DNA from: Paramacrobiotus metropolitanus
Taxonomy: Eukaryota; Tardigrada; Eutardigrada; Parachela; Macrobiotidae
NCBI RefSeq assembly: GCF_019649055.1
Contig: NW_026570239.1
Coordinates: 992,001-1,056,000 of the forward strand
Length of the DNA: 64,000 bases
Direction of reading: 5' to 3'
The notes below the pieces were generated by a model, which was given only the letters and a program-made list of their open reading frames with translations, did not search any database and was not told the origin of the DNA. The translations under genes were made by a program, and so were the position numbers. The first letter of the stretch is position 1. Each line of letters starts with the position of its first letter. This document shows positions 11,091 through 21,008 of this stretch, in pieces.

Positions 11091-14000
11091 TCAGTCCAGA
11101 TCCGCGGCGTACCCTGACTGATCAGGCTTGGAATGGTTCCGGCGACAATAGTACAGCTTTCGGCTGAAAGCCTGCAGCAATTCAATCTCTTTAATTGGCG
11201 TCGCACGTTTTGTCAGGATCCCCGGATGATACTGATTGATGTATCCTGTAGAAAACGTAGCAAATATTTACTGCTGACATAACAAAATATTTTTTAGACA
11301 ATTACCCAAAACATCTCTCAGCAGGTCGCTGCCAAAGGCACACTTCAATCCAAAGTGGTCTCCAGTAAACAAGCGCAGGGCATTGTCTTCGGATCCAAAA
11401 AACAGTAACGCAAGATTCACAGCATCCATCTGTACGCGAGCTGGAGTAAGGTTGACCTAGAAATTTTGGAACCGCGCGGCAGGCAAGTAGTGACCAGATC
11501 CAGGGAACAGCTCCACCACGTCGGCCGAACGTGTGCGCCACTGTCGCCGCAGCTGTGCAAGTAGAGCGTTCTGCTCCTCACTCCGCTCTGAAACAATGAA
11601 AATGTTGATGTCGACATCAAAAAATAATTTATTGTAAAAACGACGTTCGGAGTTACTTTTTTGTCGTTTTTCCTTCCTAGCAACCAGTGGAAACGGCTTT
11701 CGCTTGCTACCAACAAAATCTACAAACACGAAAAACTATTAACACCGCGGACCTAAGAAAATCAGTTTCATTAAAAAAGTTATCACCTCCTTCCTCTTGC
11801 GCGAATGTTGGTGTGTGCCTGCGACCTGCAGCACGTGCATCCCTGGTGTGATTCAGTTCGTTGCTGGATCGAAAAGTTTGCTCACTCGTAGAGTGAAATT
11901 CGCGTTTTTCTGCAGAAAATGTGTAAATGACAATTTTAATTCCGTTTTCTTTAAACACGACACAGAAGCACAAAATGGTTACCATTATTTCGCTTGTTTG
12001 CGTAAGGGCGCAAAGACACCATTTTATTTCGGGTCGACCCGAATCCTGAAAATAAACGAATGCGCGTGCCTTTATGCAGTTACACTGGTTACCAAGCAAA
12101 CTGTTTACCAGACTGCTTACCAAACAAATCCGCCCCAGTCGGTTTGCTTTGCACGGACTCTGTAATAAAAGAGTTTCGGTATTCGCCTCGCTTACCGCTT
12201 ATGCAGTGTTACCGTTTTAGAGTTAGAAAGGCAAATAAATGCAAGGATTTCAGAAAACGGTATCTTACGCCCATGATCCAGATCTTGTGCTTGCGCTGTT
12301 CACTGATTTCGTGCGCCTGCTTAGTTGATTTACGGCCGACCATGGTTTCATCTGCGCATACAAAGTCATAGCATATTACCTCATTTACAAATAGTCGGTC
12401 AACCGACACATGAAAGGGACACAAAGCATTGTAAAGTAAATCATATTAATTAATTACGTAACTGTTAAAATCGTACGTAAAATTGATGGACAATACTAAA
12501 AGAGTGCGGTCTCTGTCAGAAAGTTTAGGCATATCACTAGATCTCACCTTCTGTACTGTATCGCACATTCCGCATGCCCAAATTGAGATCTGTAAAAAAC
12601 TATGTTATCTAAAACACTAAAAGCTCGATTAAAAGTGAGAGTTTACCTTCTTCAATTGACTTCCGGTCAGGATATTTCTCGCCTAAAAACACACTAATAA
12701 TTTATCATACTGAAGGTCGACCTTCACAAAATGCAGTCTGCCAAAAGCTTGCGCAGTGGCTTTACTTCCTATACCAAAAACTAACATATGTTCGTGCATT
12801 TTGTATTATTTGCTCACCGTTTTTTGCTTCGCTGTTTGCCATCGACGATACGCGTTGCGGCTTGCTGACCTCACCTAAATCAGGATAAATGCAGACTGTG
12901 ATTAAGGGACAATGTCGTGTTCAAAAACATGCCTTCATCAGAGCTGGTATCTGGGAATTGCCAAATATTTATCTTGCTTTTCCCACCACGCAAGTCTGCA
13001 AAAAGTAGTAAAAATATTATGTTTTCTGTAACTGGTTGAAGGTCGACCTTCATTTAAGAAACTAACCTGGAATAACAAATTTAATTTAAAAAATAAATAA
13101 ATTTTTGAAATACCAAATATTAAAATTTTTTAATAAATATTTAAAAAATCATTTATTTGATTCACGCAAAAATCAATTTTGTGGTTGTTTTTTATAATTT
13201 TGCTAATAACATTAAATAACCGAGTCAGAAAACCGAGCGGAACAGTACGGAGAACAATTTACCTTCCTCCTTGCGTTTGGACTGGTGCTGGGAATTTCGG
13301 CCCGCTTCCTTGCTCTCAGTTTCACCTATAATCACCATAAATGAAGGTCGACCTTCAGAATATTATTTAAAACAACGATAAAAATGTTCGGATACCGTCC
13401 ACTGGTTTTCCAGTATACGGATCAAATTTCCAAACAGACTTCTGGTTTTTATCAGTCCCGCCAGTAACACAGTCCTGTTCGGTGCCCAAATTGCCGATTT
13501 CATCGAAAAGCGCGTCAGCGGCTGCCCGTTTCGATGGGGTAAACGGCTGTTTTTTCTGAATCAAAAAATTAATCCAAATTTTATGGCGGATATGTGTATT
13601 TATGGAAGTCGACTTCCAACATTCAAATACGTCTACCTTTCCGCTTCTTGGCTTCAGTGAATTAAAACGCGCAAGAGCTTTCTCCTTGCTGTTGGTAACT
13701 AATACAACTTCGGCATCAAAAAATTGCTTTGTGTTCCCTTCACGCTTGTAATGGACGCTGATGAAATTGCCAGGCACTAGGAATTCCCCATAGTCATACC
13801 CATCGCACAGTTCCCACTGTGCTTTTGTTGCCGACTTGCTCATTGGTAACAGCATGGGAATCTTGTCGCTTTCAAAAACAACGACCAAGAAATCTGAAAC
13901 AAAGTGCACGACGACTTGCAGTACATGTGAGCCGCAGAATGTAACAACCTATTACAAAAATAAAAACCCAAAATTTCAAAATTGCACTATTTACTTCATT

Positions 14001-14390
14001 TTTATAGGTCCTGTTCTATATTATGTCTACCTATTAACGTATAAAAAATTTGTAATTCCAATTCAATTCCTTATCCGTGCACTTTCTGCATGTCGACATG
14101 CACTTGCCGCACTTCAATAAATTAGGCGCATTGGGTAACATAACCGTAAAGGCTAGCAATATTTCAAGCGCATTAACAGAAGCTAACGTTCCGGCTTTCA
14201 GGAAAAAGTGAAACGGTTACCGATCTTCACTGAACAGATGGGACCGACAACACTTAAAAACGAAAAATTATGTACCGCTTCGTTCAGCATGCCGGCGATG
14301 GATCTCGTCTCTTTCCATCAAAGTAGGGTCTTCGCATTGCTCTTCCATGGAAGTGCCCTTCCGCTCACGCAGCTTTCGCTCGCATGACAT
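11091..14390 (-). CDS. BEN-domain protein, 14 exons, with one in-frame TAG
   Basis: Spliced by eye from 14 exons: 14390-14276, 13893-13637, 13555-13396, 13325-13263, 12995-12933, 12874-12818, 12682-12647, 12589-12548, 12351-12271, 12159-12121, 11909-11787, 11719-11657, 11587-11306 and 11245-11091. Most junctions are phase 1 and many exons are only 36-63 bp; the phases close to 512 codons. The C-terminal part (VNLTPARVQ, LALLFFGSEDNALRLF, FGSDLLRDVLGYI, LTKRATPIKEIELLQAF) looks like a BEN domain, a DNA-binding fold whose characterised members (for example Insensitive and BANP) bind palindromes. The middle is charged and probably disordered. A TAG at 11457-11459 interrupts the frame just before VNLTP, and two donors (12932, 12270) appear to be GC. 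Intron 2 is 81 nt, in frame and stop-free, so could be retained. Divergent to the transposase. Confidence 0.7.
11605..11620. repeat. GTCGAC palindrome 2: TTGATGTCGACATCAA
   Basis: Perfect 16-bp palindrome in BEN-gene intron 12. Confidence 0.95.
12028..12043. repeat. GTCGAC palindrome 3: TTCGGGTCGACCCGAA
   Basis: Perfect 16-bp palindrome in BEN-gene intron 10. Confidence 0.95.
12393..12408. repeat. GTCGAC palindrome 4, decayed: AGTCGGTCAACCGACA
   Basis: Right half intact; the central CpG has become CpA and the outer T is A. In BEN-gene intron 8. Its spacing to both neighbours fits the series, and its intact form would equal site 21. Confidence 0.8.
12711..12726. repeat. GTCGAC palindrome 5: TGAAGGTCGACCTTCA
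   Basis: Perfect 16-bp palindrome in BEN-gene intron 6; identical to sites 6 and 7. Confidence 0.95.
13037..13052. repeat. GTCGAC palindrome 6: TGAAGGTCGACCTTCA
   Basis: Perfect 16-bp palindrome in BEN-gene intron 4. Confidence 0.95.
13342..13357. repeat. GTCGAC palindrome 7: TGAAGGTCGACCTTCA
   Basis: Perfect 16-bp palindrome in BEN-gene intron 3. Confidence 0.95.
13603..13618. repeat. GTCGAC palindrome 8: TGGAAGTCGACTTCCA
   Basis: Perfect 16-bp palindrome in the 81-nt BEN-gene intron 2, close to its donor site. Confidence 0.95.
14087..14102. repeat. GTCGAC palindrome 9: TGCATGTCGACATGCA
   Basis: Perfect 16-bp palindrome in BEN-gene intron 1; identical to sites 10 and 11. Confidence 0.95.
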
Positions 14391-14888
14391 GGTGTTTCAA
14401 TATCGGTAATGGCTGAAAAATCAAGATTTTTACCCGTATGAGCTTTCAAAATTATACTGGCTGTCAACAGCCAATACATTTGAAACAAAAGGTTCAAAAA
14501 GCGCAAAAGCCATCAAATTTTGAATAATACTGGAAACAAAAAAACCGACTTCTGACTTTTTGTTCTTTGTCTAGCGAGACAACGCTCAGCAAGTGGAAAA
14601 AGTGGAACAATCTTTATAGTTAATTTTAAATCATGAATACCAGCTAATAGCAGACAGCAGAAAAATAGCTTGGCTCAGAATGCACCTATCGCAGAGCTTT
14701 GTTCAGATCGAGGGTAACAGGCCTTTACGTGATCGTGTGCCTTTTTATTGGTAACCGTGGGGTGTACCGCAAATGTGCATGTCGACATGCAAGCTCGCCT
14801 TCACAAAATTTCTAAATGGAAATTTAAATGGTTTTCAAATTTATATTTGATTTGTCGTTCAATTGTATTTCAATTTTTCGCATTTATA
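14391..14888. promoter_or_regulatory. Divergent intergenic region, BEN gene and transposase
   Basis: About 500 bp separates the two outward-facing start codons (14390 minus, 14889 plus). It should contain both promoters and holds palindrome 10. No TATA box or initiator can be assigned with confidence. Confidence 0.45.
14776..14791. repeat. GTCGAC palindrome 10: TGCATGTCGACATGCA
   Basis: Perfect 16-bp palindrome, 98 bp before the transposase start codon. Confidence 0.95.
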
Positions 14889-17437
14889 ATGTCTGCACCA
14901 AAACGAAGTAGTGGTCTTGATCGGCTTTTTGGTAAGAAAGGCTTAAGCAGAACTTCTTATTATCGAAGGAGAGTCGCGAGTTTTCTTGGTCTGGATGTTC
15001 ATCAGTTGCAGAGCCCACAGCGTCCCACTGAGGTAAGCACATAATAAATAAAAATGATAAAAATTCCGGTAAAAGATGATGTTTACTTTTATGGTATTTG
15101 CTCAGCACTAAATATTTTTTGACACTGCAGTAGTTTATTGTTTTTAACCAGGGCGCATCAGAGCATGATTGCATGTCGACATGCAGCACTGCTGTTCGGT
15201 GTTTCAACGACAACGATGAAGTTGGGTCGGATGCTGAGGATCTGATTGAAGCAGAACCAGATTTAATTGCGCTGTGCAACAGTGAAGGAGAAAGCAACTT
15301 CGAGAAGGTTTTATCGTTTTTACGTATATCACGGAAACATCGGATGTCCCGCATCCAGCTGGATGCGACTCTGAAGTTTTTTGGTCCGGTATCCGGACAA
15401 GAATTTCCCGACAATCTTTATAAATTAGACAAGATTTTGGAACCACATCTGCTATCAGCCGCAAAACATTTTTATTGTCCGGCTCATGGGAATTATATTG
15501 GAGAAGATTCTTCTTTAATCGAGCCATTGTCTTGTGCAAGCGCTGATTGCGAGTCGACTCGCAAAACGAAAAAAGAGCTGGAAGAAACCGGTGGCGTTTT
15601 CTACGTGTTCCCCATGTTGGAGAGCATAACAAGATATTTGAGCCTTCAGAAAAATAAAAGTGAAGTATTCACAAGGAAGCCACAGGATACGCTCATGTTG
15701 GACGTTCAAGATGGAGAGCGATACAAAGAGATAAAAGTTGGAGCCACCGATTTAACAATTACATTTCATATGGATTCTGGAAACGTTTTTGGGATTGGTG
15801 GCAGTGAAAACGGTTGCGTGACAATTTTCGACTATCTGATTAATGAACTTCCGCCAAGAAAACGGTACCGTCGGCCATTTTTGTATGCCATTGCGGCGGG
15901 AAAGATTCAGCCGAGTTCGCAGATTTTGCTTCAATTATTTACGACCGAGTGCAAGCGCCTCTGTGTGTCGACACACCACACTTTTCGAATTATGCCTGCA
16001 TTGTTTATTGCTGATGCCGTTGCAAGGATGGATGCTATGCTCCATGTATCATTCTTAGCGGAATACGGCTGCACTTACTGCCTGCATCCTGGTGAAATTG
16101 TAGCTGGCGTTCGTGTGTATCCTTGCGGTGTGGGTGGAGCATTTGCACTGAAGACTAAATCAGTGTACATGGAATCTTCGAAGGATGCAGTACGTAACGG
16201 ACACCCTGTTACAGGCTGCAACGGACCTTCCCAAATACTGCGGTTAACCTCGATCGACCCTTCTTTGTCATGTCCACCAGATGTGCTTCACGCAATATGC
16301 CTAGGACAAATGAAGAAAATTCTTCAGTACTGGACGAGAGATTGTATGAAGTCTCTGGCAGCATATGCTGCAATGTCAGACGAAAGGAAAAAAGTGTTGA
16401 ATAATGCTCGCCTTGTGGAGGTCGACCTCCAAATTTCAAGAATTAAGTTTCCATCCGAATTTCCCCGGTCCATTCCACCTATTTCAGCAAGCGGATACTA
16501 TCATGGTACTGAGTACCTCAATCTGTTGCTGTACGGCGCGTTTTACGTCTTCGATGGACAAGTGCCTCATGTCCTATACGAAAATTTAATGGATTTGGTA
16601 ATGGCTGTGCACCTTCTGTTAACGGATCACCAACTGTATCACGGAAATTTGCAAGAACATTCCGAATTGGTGCGACAACTTGTGGAGAAGTTTTCTGGGC
16701 AATTCGAGAAACTGTACGGAAAACGCAAAATGCTTTACAATACACACCAGTTACTTCATTTTGCCAATGCGCTGAATAACTGGGGTCCAGCCTACCAATG
16801 GTCAACTTTCTATGCCGAGGATTTCTTGGGCCAGCTGAACCGTTCGGTCCATGGAAGCACGGATGTTTGCTCACAGATTATTCGAAACTATCAGCACATC
16901 GAATTGTTGCGACGTTACGAAGATAACACTTCCAAAGCGGTGTTGAGCTATAATGGAACAAAGTATCACTTTGCGGGTCGACCCGCAAAAAAACCTCCGC
17001 TTTTATCAAAAGAAGAAACCGCAATTTTGAACTTTCTTGCTGCAGATGAAATGCCAGCAAGTCTTCAGTTTTACAGCGCAGTTGTCAGAGATGACAATGT
17101 GACTTTCGAGTGCCGAGGGTACGGACGAAAAGTCCGTCGGATCAACAGTTGGATTCAAACTGTTGCCCATGAAGTGGCACAGCTCCTCATATTTTTCTAC
17201 GACGCGGATGCCCATATTTTTGGAGCGGTTGTTGACATCATCCCGAGTGTTGCATTTAATAGGTTTAAGTTGCCTGGCGGAGAAAGCCCAGAATTTTTTA
17301 GAAAATGCTCGCGGCGCAGAGAATGTGTGGCAATTAACTTGTGTTCGATATTCCGCCATGCAGTTGTCGTGATTGATCCAGTGACAGATTCTCCTACGTT
17401 TGCAGTGTTTATTCCCAATAATCAATACATCATGTAA
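14889..17437 (+). CDS. Tnp2/EnSpm (CACTA)-like DDE transposase, 2 exons
   Basis: Exon 1 (14889-15032, MSAPKRSSGLDRLF...) ends GAG|gtaagc; exon 2 (15152-17437) joins in phase 0, giving 809 residues. The N-terminus is short and basic. A Cys/His cluster follows (YCPAHGNYI, LSCASADC), then the catalytic region in the order typical of Tnp2-type enzymes: FHMDSGNVFG (D about 256), PPDVLHAICLGQMKKIL (D about 425), a YLNLLLYGAFYV block, YNTHQLLHFANALNNWGP, and FYAEDFLGQLNRSVHG (E about 604). The expected acidic residues are present, and the frame is open throughout, so the gene may be active or recently active. Five palindromes lie in its coding sequence and one begins 5 bp past the stop. Family assignment rests on motif order; the match to animal EnSpm-like proteins is from memory of the family, not a search. 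Confidence 0.85.
15170..15185. repeat. GTCGAC palindrome 11: TGCATGTCGACATGCA
   Basis: Perfect 16-bp palindrome in transposase exon 2, coding for CMSTC, 18 bp after the splice acceptor. Confidence 0.95.
15547..15564. repeat. GTCGAC palindrome 12, 18 bp
   Basis: TTGCGAGTCGACTCGCAA, perfect over 18 bp, inside the transposase coding sequence (CESTRK). Confidence 0.95.
15962..15977. repeat. GTCGAC palindrome 13, one mismatch: TGTGTGTCGACACACC
   Basis: Perfect over the inner 14 bp; the outer A is C. In the transposase coding sequence (CVSTHH). Confidence 0.9.
16416..16431. repeat. GTCGAC palindrome 14: TGGAGGTCGACCTCCA
   Basis: Perfect 16-bp palindrome in the transposase coding sequence (VEVDLQ). 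Confidence 0.95.
16970..16989. repeat. GTCGAC palindrome 15, 20 bp
   Basis: TTTGCGGGTCGACCCGCAAA, perfect over 20 bp, in the transposase coding sequence (FAGRPAK). The longest of the family. Confidence 0.95.
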
Positions 17438-17442
17438 CGGTG

Positions 17443-17458
17443 TGCTTGTCGACAAGCA
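17443..17458. repeat. GTCGAC palindrome 16: TGCTTGTCGACAAGCA
   Basis: Perfect 16-bp palindrome, 5 bp after the transposase stop codon. Confidence 0.95.
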
Positions 17459-17911
17459 GTAGATTGAGTTTGTCATGATTTTCTGTGCTGCTTTTTTGTT
17501 TGCAAGAAATATTGATATATGCGACAAATATTTATTTGCGCGAATTATGTTTAGGTTTCGGTAATTTTCAACCGAGTTAAATAAAATTGCCATAAATAAT
17601 TATTATCAAAACTGCCATCTAGGGGGCTGGCTGTAAGATTCGTATTTGCCCAATTGAAAAGAAAAGGGCGGAGGCGTGGCCAGCGCCCTCGCACCGTCGG
17701 TTACTTTGATCTCAAAGGGGCCGCTAGCTGGTATACACGGTCCGGCACCTGGGGCGTTCCAACTTAAAAATGTAGTACCAATTTCCGCGTAACGCGATCA
17801 ACATGTTCTCGCACACTAATCAAAGCTAGCACTTAAAACTGCGGTAGGATAGTCCTCGTTTGTCTTATTTGTAGTTGTTTGGTACATATTCCTTCTAAGC
17901 AGGCAGTTATT

Positions 17912-18444
17912 ATGGATTGTCCACAGTCTGATGACAGTGCTTTGCGCGTCGACGCGCAGGATGATGTTGCAGCTCCATCGTCTGAGCCAACAACAGGTAG
18001 GTCGATGCATCGTGCTGCGTGTGCAGTGATGGCTGTATAAATTTCATTCTGCTTGTAGCTTGAAGCTTTTTTATTTGAACAGTGCCTATGAAAATGTCTC
18101 CTGTAGTCAGTCAGGTGGCAGAATACGGTTCGAGTGAACATGAATCAGACCTTCCGCCGGCCTCAGCTATACATGGTGCGAACTACAAGGAGCGTAACAC
18201 CCATTGGCGTCTGCAGCCTGGAATGAGTATTCACAATCCACGATGTCGCATTATATTTCCGGCAAAAGGTGTTGTCTACTCGGATGAAGAAGAAGACTCT
18301 GGAAGTGTTAGAAAAAAGGCGCGAGGTAACGATTTGCGTGTCGACACGCAGCAGGCGGACAACTCCAAACTTTCTGACAAAGCTGGCAAAGACGTCCGGA
18401 AACCCGTGCTACCCAAGAAGCCGAAAAAGAAGGGTTTCATGTGA
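17912..18444 (+). CDS. Small basic/acidic element protein, 2 exons
   Basis: Exon 1 (17912-17996) ends ACAG|gtaggt in phase 1; exon 2 (18083-18444) follows TTTGAACAG, giving 148 residues. I do not recognise it. It has an acidic patch (SDEEEDSGS) next to a basic patch (RKKARG), and a Lys-rich C-terminal tail (KPVLPKKPKKKGFM), suggestive of a nuclear or nucleic-acid-binding protein. Two palindromes fall in its coding sequence in the same reading register and encode nearly the same peptide, LRVDAQ (17943) and LRVDTQ (18335). It lies 474 bp downstream of the transposase on the same strand and ends just before the tandem repeat array. Role in the element is unknown; an accessory DNA-binding subunit is a guess. 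Confidence 0.6.
17943..17958. repeat. GTCGAC palindrome 17: TGCGCGTCGACGCGCA
   Basis: Perfect 16-bp palindrome in exon 1 of the small protein gene (LRVDAQ). Confidence 0.95.
18335..18350. repeat. GTCGAC palindrome 18: TGCGTGTCGACACGCA
   Basis: Perfect 16-bp palindrome in exon 2 of the small protein gene (LRVDTQ); the last before a 7.2-kb palindrome-free stretch. Confidence 0.95.
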
Positions 18445-18524
18445 TTTTGTGAAACTGTTTATGCGTGACATATTTTGTGCTCGGCCTTGTTTTGGTTATT
18501 TTGTTAAATAACGTCACGTCACAT

Positions 18525-19255
18525 GATTTAAGGTTACATTTACATACAGTTATTTCTGCTTGGTTTCGTCTGGTTACATATGTTACGAGTTTATTTTAGG
18601 CTAACAGATTACAACAGTACGGTGTCTTCAAATTACATCGGTGTGCGCTGAATCCGGCTTTGTAACCTGTGGTTACATTTGCTGTTAGTTTAAATGAAGT
18701 TTAGGCAATTTTGGTCACAATAGTTTACATTTAATTCCGCTTGGTAACCCTCAGTTACTTTAAGTGCCGGTTGAGGTATGTAACGTTACTACGTTAAGTT
18801 TAACTTAGGTTACATTGGTGTTCTTCCAGTTATATAGATATGGCTTGAAATACCTTCGGTTACCTTAAATAACAATTTAGGTTTAGGTAACTTTTCAACG
18901 ATCAGACTTCTTTACCTTACATCGGTGTAATCTGAATTAATTTGGTTACCTTAATTATCGGTAAAGTTTAAAATAACGTCACCACCTTATGAAACCATTT
19001 GGTTACATCGGTGCACGGTCTTTTCTGCGTCGTAACCTTTCGTCACTTCAATTGCCGGATCAGTTAAGTAACGTTACCACGTTAAGTCTACTTTAGGTTA
19101 CACTGGTGTACGTTGAATCACCTTCGGTTACTTTAATTACCGGTTGAGTCAAGTAACGTTACCACATTAAGATTCCTTTCGGTTACATTGGTATACGTTG
19201 AATTACGCTTGGTTACCTTTGGTTACTTTAATTACCGTTTCAGAAATTACGTTAC
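18525..19255. repeat. Degenerate tandem array rich in GGTTAC / GTAACGTTAC
   Basis: About six or seven diverged units of roughly 115 bp. A unit reads GGTTACATTGGTGTACG, then a TTGGTTACCTT-type word, TTTAATTACCGG, and AAGTAACGTTACCACGTTAA. The last two units are the most alike. Arrays of this kind near an end are common in CACTA-like and other DNA transposons, where they bind transposase subunits. This one ends where the ALG2 fragment begins. Confidence 0.75.
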
Positions 19256-19261
19256 GTATTG

Positions 19262-21008
19262 AGGTTATCTTTATGTGGCCCTAACGGTACGCCATAGAAC
19301 AGCTGCGGCGGTACTGCTTCAAATGAAGCTCCATACGAAATAAAAACGCCAATCAGGTCTGACGTCAGGTGACCACTAAGACCCAGCGGTTCCACGAGGT
19401 CCACCAGATCCTGATGGTATTCGCGGTTCTCCGGTACCCGCTCGTCGTAGCCTCCGGCAATGACCAGATGGATTTTAGCGTTCTTCCGACCATGGTGGAG
19501 CGTCAGTTCACAGGGAAGCAAATGCTACAGTGTTGCTGGAAAAATAAAACAACTTTTTAAGTAGGCTATTCTGCTTTCCAAAAGCGGAAGATATTTAAGA
19601 AAGCGTACTCTGGCATGACAATGAGGGATAGCAGTAAGATTGCAAGGCAGACCAATCTTCAGAAGAATAATAATAGAGAAATTCAACGAACACTAATAAA
19701 AGACAGCTCAGATCCCATCACAAAAGCCTATCAGCAGCGGTTAGCTAAATCTCTTAGAGAAAATACTGCGTTCCGAAGCACAGTTAGCAGATGATTACAA
19801 TAAAAAATGTAATTCAGATTCAGCAATAAGGATGCTGCAAAAATTTTAATGTAGGATCAGGTTTTTAGCGGGCATACCAAAGGCAGCAACGGCAAGTTCC
19901 ACTTAATTTTTCCTTTCGTAGCGATTAACCGACAGAATTACATAATCCGCGCTTGTCGGAAGCTGCGCATGGCGTCCGTCGGCCGGCTGGAAGCGGTCAA
20001 ACGTTGAGCAATGCAACGATGGATACAAGACTTGACGAAGCGCTCCTTTCAGTGAATGAAAAGTATCTTCGAAAATTCCATAAAAAAACGGTAAACACAA
20101 TAATCAACTCAATCCGCGAAAATACCGTTTTTTCAGAAAATTCGTAACGAAATGTCGAACTCGTCACTTCACACAGTCGACACTCAACAAACAAAACCCA
20201 AACCACAAAACCATGAAAATGTATAAAAAATTTCCTGAATTAAACAATAACTAAATATCGATGAAAATACTAATCGAACAAAGTTAAATTACCGATCATA
20301 TCACCATAACTGATTCATAATTAATCACAATTACTGGGAACTGAAACAACTGATAATGTGCAGAGTGCAGACAACGTGAACAGTCGGTATCGCATCGCAA
20401 GAACAGGAAAGATAATCTGACATTGGGAAACACCTAATGATATAGGGAATTACCGGTAAATTTGCTGTTGACGAGGATACAGTCTGCTTTTCCCGTCGTC
20501 CACTCTTCCAGCCAGTCGATGGGCGCACGATACAGTCGCTTCAACCACGAAGCCCGCTGCGTCAGGAGCATATCGGGGAAATGGCAGTAGAAGATCACCG
20601 GCTTTCCGCTCCATTTCAGCACGGGAATGCAGGCTGACACCTGATCACAGAAGACGACATCATACTGCCAGCCACTCCAGCCGATGATCGCCACACTGCG
20701 CAAACGATCATGCGCAGGTAGGCGAACAGCGCGTGCAGTCGTCCGCCTAAAGACCGCGGCAGCCATTCACCCACGACACAGATTTCCAGAGTGCCGTCGC
20801 GGGTTTCCGGGAAACAGTGAGAGGGGTCGTGGTGAGCAGTGAGGAAGCGGACGGAATGGCCCTTGCTCTGCAGTGCCACAGCAGCGTCCACGACGAGACG
20901 CTCCGCACGACCGATCCCCAGATCGGGATGCACGAACACAACGTTAAGGCTGCTCCCGTTGGATGACGGCGTCGCACTTGCTTTGACACGGGTCCGAAGA
21001 GCAGCCAT
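19262..21008 (-). pseudogene. ALG2: Truncated ALG2 (alpha-1,3/1,6-mannosyltransferase) copy
   Basis: ALG2 adds mannose to the dolichol-linked oligosaccharide at the ER membrane. Exon 1 (about 20454-21008) has [42 protein letters not shown], then [44 protein letters not shown] and ADCILVNSKFTG. Exon 2 (about 19920-20075) has VLYPSL and ILSVNRYERK; exon 3 (to about 19490) has HLVIAGGYDERVPENREYHQDL. Defects: a one-base frameshift near 20690-20710; a conserved GGAER glycine is Arg; the donor after RYERK reads GA, not GT; a stop or shift lies before the third block. The last third of the enzyme is missing and the frame runs into unrelated sequence at about 19.36 kb, close to the tandem array. Introns are kept, so it was copied at the DNA level. 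Confidence 0.85.

Noticed and set aside
11797-12371. Plus-strand open frames across the BEN gene
   Set aside because: They overlap well-supported minus-strand exons and introns and show no domain content; they are shadows.
11069-18350. CRISPR-like array
   Set aside because: Sites are only 16 bp, spaced 261-689 bp with gene sequence between them, in a eukaryotic genome; nothing else about a CRISPR locus fits.
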